Below are positions 44,042 through 53,938 of a stretch of DNA of 64,000 nucleotides, piece by piece. A program made the position numbers and the translations under genes. Origin of the DNA: Pseudahrensia aquimaris (GTDB lineage: Bacteria; Pseudomonadota; Alphaproteobacteria; Rhizobiales; Rhizobiaceae); contig NZ_JBHTJV010000005.1 in the NCBI RefSeq assembly GCF_042676045.1, positions 1 to 64,000 on the forward strand. Reading direction: 5' to 3'. The notes under the pieces are model-generated. The model was given only the letters and a program-made list of their open reading frames with translations. It was not told where the DNA came from and ran no database searches. Numbering within the stretch: the first letter of the stretch is position 1; each line of letters starts with the position of its first letter.

Positions 44042-45208
44042 TTATCCTTGCTTCCTGTCTCCGGCATCGTTCGCATCCGCTGGTAATGCCGCCATTGCGC
44101 CCCCGACGTAGCGTCCTTTTGCGACTTCCACAACCAGATCGGTAAGTTGCTGTGCAGCCCTCGGTTTGCCCGTCATAGCTGCCGCACGTGCCTGTTTTGC
44201 CAGCGCCTGCGGATTTTTCATCGCGTTGCCCACCAAGGTTGCAATTTGCTTCGCATCAAGCGTGTTCTGGGGTGCAACAACTCCGCCGCCGCGTTCCACC
44301 AATTCTTTCGCATTCGCCGCTTGATCGTGATCCAGCGCAAATGGGTATGGAACCAAAATTGAAGGGCGGCCAACAGCAGCAACTTCCGAAATAGTCGAAG
44401 CTCCAGCGCGGCAAATAACCAAGTGTGCTGCCTCCAATCTGCGACCAATACCTTCAAAGAAAGGTGCGACTTCTGCGGTTATACCAGCCGATCCAAGCGC
44501 GGCTTTCGCGCCCTCCAACTGTTCTTCTCGCGCTTGAAGGGTTAGGCGGACACGTGCCTTTTGCTCAGACGCCATCAGTGCCAAAGCAGCTGGTATCGCC
44601 TCCCCGAAAAACTGCGCACCTTGCGACCCGCCCAAGACGAGCAGATTAAATGGCGCATTGCCGTCCGAGACCGGATAAGGCTCAGATGATTTATCAAGCC
44701 GTTCGACTATCTCCAGAATTTCGGGGCGCAGCGGATTACCGGTGATCACCGTATCCGCGGGCAACGTATCGCTTGAAAAGCCTGCAGCAACAGCGACAGC
44801 TTTTTTTGCGAGCACTTTGTTAGCACGACCCAATACAGCGTTTTGCTCATGTAAAACCGTGGGCACAGCCATCTGCTGCGCAGCAAAGAGCGGAGGCAGG
44901 CTGGGATAACCGCCAAAGCCGACAACTACCGAAGGCTGTAGTTTCTTCAAAAGCGCGCGCGCTGCCAAATACCCACGGACCAATTTAAATGTGGTTTTTG
45001 CCAAAGCGATGGGATTCCTCGATCCGAACGTGGCCGAGTCCAACACATGAATTTCCCCACCGGGAAAGCGGTCAGCATAGCGCATGCCACGCTCGTCAGT
45101 TGCCAAATGAACCGCCCATCCCCGCGCGATCAATTCTTGCGCCAGCGCTTGAGCGGGAAACAAGTGCCCGCCTGTGCCACCGGCGGAAAGAAGAACGGTT
45201 TTATTCAT
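44042..45208 (-). CDS. murG: Undecaprenyl-diphospho-muramoylpentapeptide N-acetylglucosaminyltransferase MurG
   Basis: A 388-residue GT28 enzyme. The glycine-rich loops are L-S-A-G-G-T-G-G-H-L-F-P-A and V-L-G-G-S-Q-G-A-Q-F-F-G, and the donor-binding segment is I-C-R-A-G-A-S-T-I-S-E. It converts lipid I to lipid II at the inner membrane. It follows ftsW by 3 bp. Confidence 0.97.
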   Translation of the reverse strand: MNKTVLLSAGGTGGHLFPAQALAQELIARGWAVHLATDERGMRYADRFPGGEIHVLDSATFGSRNPIALAKTTFKLVRGYLAARALLKKLQPSVVVGFGGYPSLPPLFAAQQMAVPTVLHEQNAVLGRANKVLAKKAVAVAAGFSSDTLPADTVITGNPLRPEILEIVERLDKSSEPYPVSDGNAPFNLLVLGGSQGAQFFGEAIPAALALMASEQKARVRLTLQAREEQLEGAKAALGSAGITAEVAPFFEGIGRRLEAAHLVICRAGASTISEVAAVGRPSILVPYPFALDHDQAANAKELVERGGGVVAPQNTLDAKQIATLVGNAMKNPQALAKQARAAAMTGKPRAAQQLTDLVVEVAKGRYVGGAMAALPADANDAGDRKQG

Positions 45209-45211
45209 TAC

Positions 45212-46363
45212 TTATACCGCAAACGCCGTTGCACCAGCGGGCTTGGCCCAGCCTCTGCTGTAGCTATCGGCCCGCTTACGGGTCAGCGCAAGAACCAGGC
45301 CCATGCCGAAAGCGACCGCGAGCAGCGACGAGCCACCATACGAGATAAACGGCAGCGTCATGCCTTTCGCGGGCAACAGTCGCAGATTCACCCCAATATT
45401 GATCATCGCTTGAAATCCAAATTGAAGCACAAGGCCGGATACGGCCAATTGCACGAACCGGTCATGTTCGCGTAAGGCGTGCCACAGACCTCGCATCACG
45501 ATAAAGGCGAAAATCAGAACCAGGCCCATTGCGAGCACGATGCCGAATTCTTCAACGGTAACAGAAAAGATGAAATCCGTGTGGCTGTCCGGCAGGCCGT
45601 TCTTGATACGCCCCTCACCCGGCCCTGTGCCGAGCCAACCACCATTGTTGATGGCTGCAAGACCGCGATCCACTTGGAACGTGTCGCCCGCACCAGTCAG
45701 AAAACGGTCAATACGGCCGGAAAAGTGCGAGAAAGAAAAATAGGCAACGGTCAGCCCCGTCAGCGCCGTGCCACCAAGCAGCGCAACCCAAAGCCAAGGC
45801 ATACCCGCCATAAAAAACATCGCACCCCAGACGAACGACAGCAGCAGGGTTTGACCCAAATCAGGCTGCATCACCAGCAACCCTGCACAAAGACCAAACA
45901 GCCCAATAGCAAGCGCGTTGCAGGGAATATCGGGCTGCCGCACGCTTTCAGAAAACAACCACGCGGTAATGACCACAAAAGCCGGTTTCATGAATTCTGA
46001 GGGCTGAATGAGGAACGATCCTACTGCCAACCACCGCGTAGCGCCTTTGGCCGAAAAGCCAATGAACGGAATCAGCAGCAAAGCAACAATCGAAGCGCCT
46101 AAAACGATAAACGCCACACGCCGCGCTTGGCGCATGGTCAACAATGACGTGCCGATGAGAACACCAATTGCCGGCAGCATAAACATGGCGTGACGCTCAA
46201 CAAAGTGGAACGCATCAATGCCCAAGCGCTTGGCTACCGGCGGACTTGCGGAAAGCGACAGCAGCAGCCCCATGAACATGAGGCCCAAAAGGGCGGCCAA
46301 TAGCAGTTTATCGACGGTCCACCACCAATCGGAAATGACACCTTTGCGGGCGCGAGAAACCAT
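45212..46363 (-). CDS. ftsW: Septal peptidoglycan polymerase FtsW
   Basis: A 383-residue SEDS protein with about ten hydrophobic helices. Motifs R-W-L-A-V-G-S-F-L-I-Q-P-S-E-F-M-K and T-L-P-F-I-S-Y-G-G-S-S-L are the SEDS signatures. The ATG at 46363 has AAGG upstream; a TTG 9 bp earlier is less likely. With FtsI it polymerises septal glycan. Confidence 0.95.
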   Translation of the reverse strand: MVSRARKGVISDWWWTVDKLLLAALLGLMFMGLLLSLSASPPVAKRLGIDAFHFVERHAMFMLPAIGVLIGTSLLTMRQARRVAFIVLGASIVALLLIPFIGFSAKGATRWLAVGSFLIQPSEFMKPAFVVITAWLFSESVRQPDIPCNALAIGLFGLCAGLLVMQPDLGQTLLLSFVWGAMFFMAGMPWLWVALLGGTALTGLTVAYFSFSHFSGRIDRFLTGAGDTFQVDRGLAAINNGGWLGTGPGEGRIKNGLPDSHTDFIFSVTVEEFGIVLAMGLVLIFAFIVMRGLWHALREHDRFVQLAVSGLVLQFGFQAMINIGVNLRLLPAKGMTLPFISYGGSSLLAVAFGMGLVLALTRKRADSYSRGWAKPAGATAFAV

Positions 46364-46388
46364 CGCGATCAACCTTTCAATCTGGCCT

Positions 46389-47771
46389 TCAGACCGATTT
46401 GAAACCTTGGAGCGCCCTCACGGCCTCCTTGAACGCTTCGCCCCGTTTCTCGAAATTCGGAAACTGGTCAAAGCTAGCAGCTGCTGGAGAAAGCAAAACG
46501 ATTTGCTCGCCCCCTGCCTGTGCCGAATCTGCGGCAGCATGGTTAACAGCCTCTTTCAATGTGCCCGAAATTTCATAAGGAATCGTATCACCCAGCTGCG
46601 CCGCGAAAGCAGGAGCTGCTTCACCCACCAAATAGGCCTTCGAAACGCGCGAAAAATGCGGAGCAAGACTCTCAATGCCACCCGTTTTGGCAAGACCACC
46701 GACGATCCAGCGCACTTGCTCAAAGCTCTTCAGCGCTGGCGCAGCAGCCTCAGCATTGGTGGCTTTGGAATCATTGATGAACAGCGTGTCGCCCACGCGC
46801 CCCACCTGTTCCATGCGGTGTTCCAAGCCGGGGAAGGTGTCGAACCCATGCTGGATTTCTTCCGCAGACAGACCCACCGCTTCGCAGGCAGCAAAGGCGC
46901 AAGCCGCGTTTTGCCCATTATGCGCACCACGAAGCGCACCATTGCTCGCAAGGCTTGCTAGGCGTTCTCCCTGCGAGTTCCGCAAAACGCCATCCGCAAA
47001 TTGTATCTCAGCATGGCTCTCCTCTTGGGCAGAAATCGTTACCAAAGGAACATTCGCCGCTCCCAGCCGCTCGCCAACAGCAAGACAATAGGCATCGTCA
47101 CAACCAACAATTGCCAGATCTGAACGTGCGACCAGCTGTTCTTTGATCGCCGCATAGTTCTCAATCGTGCCATGGCGCTCCAGATGGTCAGGCGTGATGT
47201 TGAGCAAAACGCCAACATGGGGTGTGAGGTTTGGCGCGAGATCAATCTGATAGGATGAACATTCCACCACATAGACCTGATCGCCACCGGAGCGGATAGG
47301 ATCAAGATCCAGTACAGCGCGGCCAATATTGCCGCCCATCTGCACGTCACGGTCGGCTTGCCTCAAAACATGGGCAATCAGCGCGGTTGTGGTTGATTTT
47401 CCATTTGTTCCCGTAATCGCGATCAACGGCGAGATGCGCCCAGCGGCGGCCATTTCACGACTGAACAGATCAATGTCACCGATGATCTCGACACCCGCCG
47501 CATGAGCCAAATCGACAGTCCAGTGAGGCATCGGATGCGTTAGCGGCACGCCGGGTGCAAGCACCAGCGCATCAAAATCCGTGAAGTCCACTTCGCGCAA
47601 ATTGGCAACACTCAGTCCCTGCCCTTGCGCTTTGACTACGCTGGCAGGGTTATCGTCCCAACACGTGACATCAGCACCACCGGCCACAAGCGCGGCCGCG
47701 GTGATCAGGCCCGAACCGCCAAGCCCAAACAAGGCAACTGATTTACCTGCAAATGTCGTGACCGCAATCAA
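46389..47771 (-). CDS. murD: UDP-N-acetylmuramoylalanine--D-glutamate ligase MurD
   Basis: A 460-residue Mur ligase with V-A-L-F-G-L-G-G-S-G-L at the start, G-T-N-G-K-S-T-T for ATP and the F-L-E-H-R-M-E / N-D-S-K-A-T-N-A segment. It adds D-Glu to UDP-MurNAc-Ala. It appears to start with TTG at 47771, giving the conserved M-I-x-V-T-x-F-x-G-K opening. Confidence 0.96.
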   Translation of the reverse strand: MIAVTTFAGKSVALFGLGGSGLITAAALVAGGADVTCWDDNPASVVKAQGQGLSVANLREVDFTDFDALVLAPGVPLTHPMPHWTVDLAHAAGVEIIGDIDLFSREMAAAGRISPLIAITGTNGKSTTTALIAHVLRQADRDVQMGGNIGRAVLDLDPIRSGGDQVYVVECSSYQIDLAPNLTPHVGVLLNITPDHLERHGTIENYAAIKEQLVARSDLAIVGCDDAYCLAVGERLGAANVPLVTISAQEESHAEIQFADGVLRNSQGERLASLASNGALRGAHNGQNAACAFAACEAVGLSAEEIQHGFDTFPGLEHRMEQVGRVGDTLFINDSKATNAEAAAPALKSFEQVRWIVGGLAKTGGIESLAPHFSRVSKAYLVGEAAPAFAAQLGDTIPYEISGTLKEAVNHAAADSAQAGGEQIVLLSPAAASFDQFPNFEKRGEAFKEAVRALQGFKSV

Positions 47772-47781
47772 AGCGAAAGCC

Positions 47782-48891
47782 TCAGCGCAGTTTCAGGGTC
47801 GCAAGGCCCAAGAGGGCGAACATGATAGAAATGATCCAGAAGCGAATGACGACCTGGCTTTCGGTCCAGCCCAATTGCTCAAAATGGTGATGGATCGGCG
47901 CCATACGGAACACCCGCTTGCCCGTAAGTTTGAACGATGCCACTTGAATAATGACGGACAAAGCCTCGATCACAAACAATCCGCCTATGATCACCAGCAC
48001 AATTTCGTGCTTTGTCGCGACCGCGATAGCACCCAGCATGCCGCCAAGCGCGAGCGAGCCAGTATCGCCCATAAAGATCGCTGCGGGTGGTGCGTTGAAC
48101 CAAAGAAAGCCCAGTCCCGCGCCGATTAGCGCCCCACAAATGATCGCGAGTTCACCTGTTCCTTTGACGTGGTGGATTTGCAGATAGTCAGAAAACACGA
48201 TGTTGCCGGAAAGATAGGCAATCGCTCCAAACGAGCCAGCCGCGATCATCACAGGCACAATCGCCAAGCCGTCCAATCCGTCAGTCAAGTTCACCGCATT
48301 GCCAGCGGCGACGATCACGAACGCTCCGAAGACGATGAAGAACCAGCCAAGTTGAAGCACGAAGTCCTTAAAGAACGGAAACGCTAGCGCACTCGACATA
48401 TCGGTCGGTTTGTTATCAACGGTCGAAATCGCACCGCCATATCGCATGATGAGAAAACAAGCGACACCGGCAATCAGGAATTCCAGCAACAATCGCATTT
48501 TGCCGGAAAAGCCCTTGTCGGTCGCTTTGGTGACTTTCAAATAATCATCGTAGAAACCAATCGCACCGAACAACACGGTCACGCCCAACACGGTCCAGAC
48601 GAGAATGTTGCTCCAGTTCACCCACAGCAGAGTGGAGCCAATAACACCGACCAAAATCATCAAGCCGCCCATCGTGGGCGTTCCAGCCTTTTTGAAATGC
48701 GTAGCGGGCCCATCAGCGCGGATAGGCTGCCCCTTGCCTTGCCGCCCACGCAGAGTGCGGATGATGGCGGGTCCAAACAAAAATACGATCAAAGCTGAAG
48801 TGAGCAGCGCCCCACCCGTGCGAAACGTAATGTAGCGGAACACATTAAAAAGCGGAATCGTGTCACCAAGTTCTGAAAGGAAATAAAACAT
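47782..48891 (-). CDS. mraY: Phospho-N-acetylmuramoyl-pentapeptide transferase MraY
   Basis: A 369-residue polytopic enzyme with about ten helices. It has the signature G-T-P-T-M-G-G-L, the acidic F-Y-D-D-Y-L-K, N-L-T-D-G-L-D-G and the H-H-H-F motif near the end. It forms lipid I. The ATG at 48891 is chosen over a TTG three bases upstream. Ten bases separate it from murD. Confidence 0.97.
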   Translation of the reverse strand: MFYFLSELGDTIPLFNVFRYITFRTGGALLTSALIVFLFGPAIIRTLRGRQGKGQPIRADGPATHFKKAGTPTMGGLMILVGVIGSTLLWVNWSNILVWTVLGVTVLFGAIGFYDDYLKVTKATDKGFSGKMRLLLEFLIAGVACFLIMRYGGAISTVDNKPTDMSSALAFPFFKDFVLQLGWFFIVFGAFVIVAAGNAVNLTDGLDGLAIVPVMIAAGSFGAIAYLSGNIVFSDYLQIHHVKGTGELAIICGALIGAGLGFLWFNAPPAAIFMGDTGSLALGGMLGAIAVATKHEIVLVIIGGLFVIEALSVIIQVASFKLTGKRVFRMAPIHHHFEQLGWTESQVVIRFWIISIMFALLGLATLKLR

Positions 48892-48959
48892 CAATTAGCC
48901 TTTGTTTCGCCGTTTCCGGCCTATGCGAACCGCACCCAATCCCTCAGCGATTCTAGAAA

Positions 48960-50378
48960 TCAAGTGTCAGCTTCATAGGCTTCCAGCATCGCATCTATCA
49001 AGCGAGCGAACTTTAAACCCAAAGATGCTTTCGCCATGACGACATCGCCGGAGCGCAACTGACTCATTAACTCGGGTATCAATTCATCAACGGTATCAAA
49101 GTGATGCACGGTCGCCTTGCCTGACAGCGCATCGCGCAGGGCGGTCATTTCTTGTCCTGCAAGATACACAAGATCAATTTTGTTGGCCGTGATGGCTTCA
49201 GCCAAATCTGCATGCAATTCGTGGGATGTCGGCCCAAGTTCAAGCATGTCGCCCAGCGCAGCGATACGGCGCCCACGGTTTTGCACACTCGCCGCTGCTA
49301 GCAATTCCAGCGCAGCGACCATGCTCTTCGGGTTGGCGTTGTAGCTTTCGTCAATCAGCATCAGCCGGTTATCGCCAAGCCTTAATTTGTGCCGCTGCCC
49401 ACGGCCTTTGACGGCTTCAAGGTCTGCTAACGCAAGGCCAGCACGGGCGAGGTCGGCGCCGATGAGTTTAGCAACCGTCAGCACGATAAGCGCATTTTGC
49501 GCTATGTGTTTTCCAGGCGCTCCAACTTTCACCACCATCGGCGTGCCCATCACATCGACGGTAAGGCAGGAACATGTGTTGTGCAGAACCAGATTTTCCA
49601 TCCGGGTATCAGCGCCCTTAGCCTCGCCAAAGCGCACGATATTTGAAACCCCCTTTTCCAGCGCAAACGACTTGAGCAATTCAAATCGGGGGTCATCGGC
49701 ATTCAGTACAACCGTGCCATCGTCTTCCAGACCATCAATGATTTCGGCCTTCGCCCGCGCAATCTCGTCAACGCTAGCAAATGCTCCCAGATGCACAGGC
49801 GCAACATTGGTGATGACAGAAACATGCGGCCGCACCAGAGATACCAGTGGCGTGATTTCGTTTGGATGGTTCATGCCGATTTCAAAGACACCGAAATCTA
49901 CGTCCTTCGGCATCCGCGCCAGCGTCAGCGGCACGCCCCAATGGTTGTTGAACGATGCAACCGAAGCATGAACCGTCCCACAAGAGGATAGCGCCGTGCG
50001 CAACGCTTCTTTGGTGGTCGTTTTGCCGACACTACCCGTCACCGCAACAATACGAGCGTGAGAGCGCAAACGGCTTTCGATAGCGAGACGCTCAAGCGCC
50101 ACAAGCACATCATCAACCACGAGCAAAGCGCCCGTCTCGCCCTCCAGCGCGTCGAGTTTTTCCTGCGAGACAACGCAAACCCCCGCACCATTAGCGCTCG
50201 CAGCAGCCACGAATTTGTGGCCGTCATGCACGTCACCCTTGATTGCGAAATAGGCTTCACCAGGATCGATGGTTCGGCTGTCGATGGAAATTCCGGTAAT
50301 TGCGTCAGGCGCAGCGCCATGCAGCTTTGCGCCCATAGCGTTCTTCATGTCTTCGATTGTCCAAAGAACAGAATTCAC
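48960..50378 (-). CDS. murF: UDP-N-acetylmuramoyl-tripeptide--D-alanyl-D-alanine ligase MurF
   Basis: A 472-residue Mur ligase. It has S-I-D-S-R-T-I-D-P-G-E-A-Y-F-A-I-K-G-D, V-T-G-S-V-G-K-T-T-T-K-E and D-E-S-Y-N-A-N-P. It adds D-Ala-D-Ala from Ddl. It begins with GTG overlapping the murE stop (GTGA), with GGAGG in front. Confidence 0.96.
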   Translation of the reverse strand: MNSVLWTIEDMKNAMGAKLHGAAPDAITGISIDSRTIDPGEAYFAIKGDVHDGHKFVAAASANGAGVCVVSQEKLDALEGETGALLVVDDVLVALERLAIESRLRSHARIVAVTGSVGKTTTKEALRTALSSCGTVHASVASFNNHWGVPLTLARMPKDVDFGVFEIGMNHPNEITPLVSLVRPHVSVITNVAPVHLGAFASVDEIARAKAEIIDGLEDDGTVVLNADDPRFELLKSFALEKGVSNIVRFGEAKGADTRMENLVLHNTCSCLTVDVMGTPMVVKVGAPGKHIAQNALIVLTVAKLIGADLARAGLALADLEAVKGRGQRHKLRLGDNRLMLIDESYNANPKSMVAALELLAAASVQNRGRRIAALGDMLELGPTSHELHADLAEAITANKIDLVYLAGQEMTALRDALSGKATVHHFDTVDELIPELMSQLRSGDVVMAKASLGLKFARLIDAMLEAYEADT

Positions 50379-51823
50379 AGCGTTGCCTCCAATGCTGCGG
50401 CCAAGACTTTGTGGTCGGAGAAAGGCAGAACCTCTTTGCCGACGATCTGGCCTTCCTCATGGCCTTTACCCGCAACCACCAAACAGTCACCAGCCTCAAG
50501 TTTGGCAACGGCTTCTTCGATAGCCTTCTTGCGGTCACCAATCTCGATAGCGTCCGGCGTGGCTTCCAAAATTTGCGCACGGATGGAGGATGGCTTCTCT
50601 GTGCGTGGATTATCGTCAGTTACGATCACAAGATCGGCCAGCCGTTGCGCAATCTCGCCCATGATCGGCCGCTTGCCCGGATCGCGGTCGCCACCGCATC
50701 CGAAGACCACGACCAGCTTTCCAGTTGTATAGGGCCGAAGCGCCTTCAGCACATTTTCCAAAGCTTCAGGCTTGTGCGCGTAATCAACATAGGCAGGCGC
50801 ACCGTTGCCGGCCTGCCCGATCAGTTCCAAACGACCGGGCGCGCCTTTAAGTCTTTTCAGAGCAGCGAGAACAGCAGCCGGGTCACTGCCGGTAGCAATC
50901 GCCATTCCAGCAGCTACCAGCGCGTTCGCAAGCTGAAATTCTCCAGCCATAGGCAAACTCAGAAAATGGATTTCGCCGTCAATGTCCAACTCTGCTTCCT
51001 GAGTAAACTGGCGCTGCTCGACCCGTTTAAGTGCGATGAAATTACCCGCCCGTCCGACCGTCTTCACATCCAGCCCTGCGGCCTCAGCAGCCGCAATCGC
51101 AGGGGCGGAATAGGCATCGTCGGCATAGATGATAGCAGGCTTGCCCGCATCCATCAGCGTATCGAACAATCGCATTTTCGACGCCAGATAATGCTCAACT
51201 GTTGGGTGATAATCCATGTGATCGCGGCCAAGGTTGGTAAAGCCCGCAACCGCAAGGTTCACGCCGTCCAAGCGGCGCTGATCGAGACCGTGGCTGGAGG
51301 CTTCCATGGAACAATGGCTCACACCGCTGCCCGCCAGTTCGTCCAGCAATTCGTGGAGCAGAACCGGGTCCGGCGTTGTCAGCGAACCATAATCCGCACG
51401 CCCTGGCGCGAACACGCCTGTTGTGCCGATCATCGCGGCTTGCTCACCACAGCTTTCCCATATCTGACGCAAGAAGGAGGCTACCGAAGTCTTGCCCGCC
51501 GTTCCCGTTACCGCCGCCATGACAGAAGGTTGGCGAGGGTGAAACTTTGCAGCCATCAAGGCCAACGTCCGACGCGGATCGTCGCTTCGTACTATTGGAA
51601 CAGCGCAAGCAGCAGTGTCGGCATCCGCCAACACGGCAACGGCACCAGCCTCAATCGCAGCAGGAATGTATGATGCACCGTCAACATCGGTGCCCTTGAG
51701 CGCGGCAAACAGGCTGCCTCGCATGACTTTGCGGGAATCCATCGTAATGCTGGAAACGGTTACATCTGCACCGTCGAGGCTCGCGCCTTCGACCAACAAT
51801 TCGGACAGTTTCATCTCGCTCAT
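50375..51823 (-). CDS. murE: UDP-MurNAc-tripeptide synthetase MurE (meso-diaminopimelate adding)
   Basis: A 482-residue Mur ligase. It has M-D-S-R-K-V, V-T-G-T-A-G-K-T-S-V, and the D-D-N-P-R-T-E motif whose DNPR arginine selects meso-DAP, so the organism has DAP-type peptidoglycan. The ATG at 51823 lies one base after the ftsI stop. A second ATG at 51814 is possible. Confidence 0.96.
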   Translation of the reverse strand: MSEMKLSELLVEGASLDGADVTVSSITMDSRKVMRGSLFAALKGTDVDGASYIPAAIEAGAVAVLADADTAACAVPIVRSDDPRRTLALMAAKFHPRQPSVMAAVTGTAGKTSVASFLRQIWESCGEQAAMIGTTGVFAPGRADYGSLTTPDPVLLHELLDELAGSGVSHCSMEASSHGLDQRRLDGVNLAVAGFTNLGRDHMDYHPTVEHYLASKMRLFDTLMDAGKPAIIYADDAYSAPAIAAAEAAGLDVKTVGRAGNFIALKRVEQRQFTQEAELDIDGEIHFLSLPMAGEFQLANALVAAGMAIATGSDPAAVLAALKRLKGAPGRLELIGQAGNGAPAYVDYAHKPEALENVLKALRPYTTGKLVVVFGCGGDRDPGKRPIMGEIAQRLADLVIVTDDNPRTEKPSSIRAQILEATPDAIEIGDRKKAIEEAVAKLEAGDCLVVAGKGHEEGQIVGKEVLPFSDHKVLAAALEATL

Positions 51824-51824
51824 G

Positions 51825-53534
51825 TCAGCGCCTATAGGACGACAATTGGGCGGTATCACGTACATCAAAATCAGGCTTCACGCCAAGCAAAGGCGCCGCG
51901 CGAGCGATGATTTTTCCCACAGTTGGGGCAGCGTTCATGCCAGCGGTGGCATACACTTGGCCCTTCTCCGGCTTCGGCTCGTCTATAATAACCAGCACCA
52001 CATAGCGCGGATTGGTGACGGGGAATGTGGAGAGAAAAGCATTGAAGCGACTGTTGCGCGAATAGCGGCCATTGACCACCTTATCAGCCGTGCCCGTTTT
52101 GCCACCGACCAAAAAGCCCGGCACCTCTGCGCGGCGACCAGAGCCATCCAGCACGTTGAGGCGCATCAGATAACGCATCTCGTCAGAGGTTTTGGGCTTA
52201 ATCACCTGCTTGGCAATCTTGTTTGCATCCTGCACCGAACGACGCATCAGCGTGGGCGGAATGAGCTTGCCACCGTTGACCATTGCAGCAGCAGCCACTG
52301 CCGTTTGCAGCGGCGTTGTGGACATGCCGTGGCCAAACGAGATCGTTACTGAAGACAGCTTACCCCAACGCTTAGGCTCCGTAGGACGCGCGATTTCCGG
52401 CAGTTCCAGCCCGGTCATGCGATCCAGCAGACCGATGCGCTTGATAAACTCACGATGACCATCAATGCCAACAACATCTGCCATTTTTGCCGTGCCGATG
52501 TTGGACGAGTAGATGAACACTTCCGGCACGGACAAAACCCGCTTCTTGCCGTGGAAATCGTTGATCGTAAAACGCCCGAAACGCAGCGGTTTGCGCGCAT
52601 CAAAGCGGCTGCTCATGGAAACCTTCCCGCTGTCCAGCGCCATTGCGGTGGTAAAAGCCTTGAAGGTCGACCCCATTTCGAACACACCGGCCGACATCCG
52701 GTTCAACCGGTCTTTTTTCAGGGCGTCGACAGGGTTGTTGGGGTCATAATCCGGCAGCGACGACATGGCGACAATTTCGCCAGTGTGAACATCCAGCACG
52801 ACACCAGCAGCGGCAATTGCGCGGTATTTCTCAATCGCCTCGGTCAGGGCAGCACGCATATAATGCTGCACGCGGAGATCGATAGAAAGCTCCACCTTCT
52901 CAAGCGCGGCATTCACAGCAAAGCCAGAATTGTGGAGCGCCCGCAGGCCATTGTCATCAAGATGCTTTTCCATCCCAGCAATGCCCTGATTGTCGATATT
53001 GGTGTGGCCAAGAATATGGCTCGCAGATGGCCCCGCCGGATAATACCGTTTGTTTTCTTGACGGAACCCAACGCCCGGAAGGCCAAGAGCCAGAATCTCC
53101 TGCTGCTGGACAGGCGTGATTTCACGTTGCAGCCACACAAAGCCAGCGCCACTCTTCAGCCGCTTCATGGTCGTGTCAAAGTCGAGATCAGGCAATACCG
53201 TGATGAGCGATTCGTAAGTCTCATCAGGATTTTCTATCAAACGCGGTTCGGCAAACAGCGACTTAACCGGAATATCAAGCGCCAGCGTTTCGCCATTGCG
53301 ATCAACGATTTCCGGGCGCGCGGCAGCTAGGGCAATATCTGCGGTATAGCCAACTAAGTTCGTGCGGTTTTCCTCCGTACCGAGGAAGATCAAACGCCCT
53401 TGCACCACCGCAAACAGCGCGACCACAGCGAGCATAACCCAGCCAAGCCTCTGCCGCGTTTGGGCAGCCACGTCGCCTTGCGTAGTGATGGGCTGGGCCA
53501 AAACGGAACCAAGGGTGCGCAATACCTTAATCAT
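51825..53534 (-). CDS. ftsI: Septal transpeptidase FtsI (PBP3)
   Basis: A 569-residue class B penicillin-binding protein. One N-terminal helix (~residues 30-50), the dimerisation domain, and a transpeptidase domain with S-T-F-K (serine nucleophile), S-S-N and K-T-G-T. It cross-links septal peptidoglycan with FtsW. ATGA overlap with ftsL. Confidence 0.97.
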   Translation of the reverse strand: MIKVLRTLGSVLAQPITTQGDVAAQTRQRLGWVMLAVVALFAVVQGRLIFLGTEENRTNLVGYTADIALAAARPEIVDRNGETLALDIPVKSLFAEPRLIENPDETYESLITVLPDLDFDTTMKRLKSGAGFVWLQREITPVQQQEILALGLPGVGFRQENKRYYPAGPSASHILGHTNIDNQGIAGMEKHLDDNGLRALHNSGFAVNAALEKVELSIDLRVQHYMRAALTEAIEKYRAIAAAGVVLDVHTGEIVAMSSLPDYDPNNPVDALKKDRLNRMSAGVFEMGSTFKAFTTAMALDSGKVSMSSRFDARKPLRFGRFTINDFHGKKRVLSVPEVFIYSSNIGTAKMADVVGIDGHREFIKRIGLLDRMTGLELPEIARPTEPKRWGKLSSVTISFGHGMSTTPLQTAVAAAAMVNGGKLIPPTLMRRSVQDANKIAKQVIKPKTSDEMRYLMRLNVLDGSGRRAEVPGFLVGGKTGTADKVVNGRYSRNSRFNAFLSTFPVTNPRYVVLVIIDEPKPEKGQVYATAGMNAAPTVGKIIARAAPLLGVKPDFDVRDTAQLSSYRR

Positions 53535-53938
53535 GGACGGCTCCGAAGGGTGGGCGTTGGCACACGCTCCAACGCACGCATTTCAACAGTGCCAGTCAGG
53601 GTTGTATCGTCGCCCTCTTCAAGCGCCTGAAGGATTTTCTCCTTCGGATCGGGGCGCAGCGGCGGCAATTCGTCGAGCGATGCGATTTGGTCAGATCGAA
53701 GCTCGGCTAAACCCAATTGGCTCTCAAAGGCTTTCGCCACATTCTCAAGCCGTTCGGGACTGGTCATGATCGCCCAATCGGCGCGCAACAGGGTAATCTT
53801 GCGCTCCTCAGCCTCAATCTGCCGCGTAAGCAAAGCAATGCGTTTGGCCGATTGTTCGGCAGAATGTTTGATCTGGAACGTCCAAACCGCACCGCCGATA
53901 ACAGCGGCCACGAGAACTGCGTCAAGAATACGGATCAT
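53531..53938 (-). CDS. ftsL: Cell division protein FtsL
   Basis: A 135-residue bitopic protein. A short cytoplasmic tail leads to one helix (~residues 5-24, L-D-A-V-L-V-A-A-V-I-G-G-A-V-W) and a periplasmic coiled coil (K-R-I-A-L-L-T-R-Q-I-E-A-E-E-R-K-I). Sequence is poorly conserved, but position between rsmH and ftsI and the topology are diagnostic. ATGA overlaps at both ends. Confidence 0.88.
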   Translation of the reverse strand: MIRILDAVLVAAVIGGAVWTFQIKHSAEQSAKRIALLTRQIEAEERKITLLRADWAIMTSPERLENVAKAFESQLGLAELRSDQIASLDELPPLRPDPKEKILQALEEGDDTTLTGTVEMRALERVPTPTLRSRP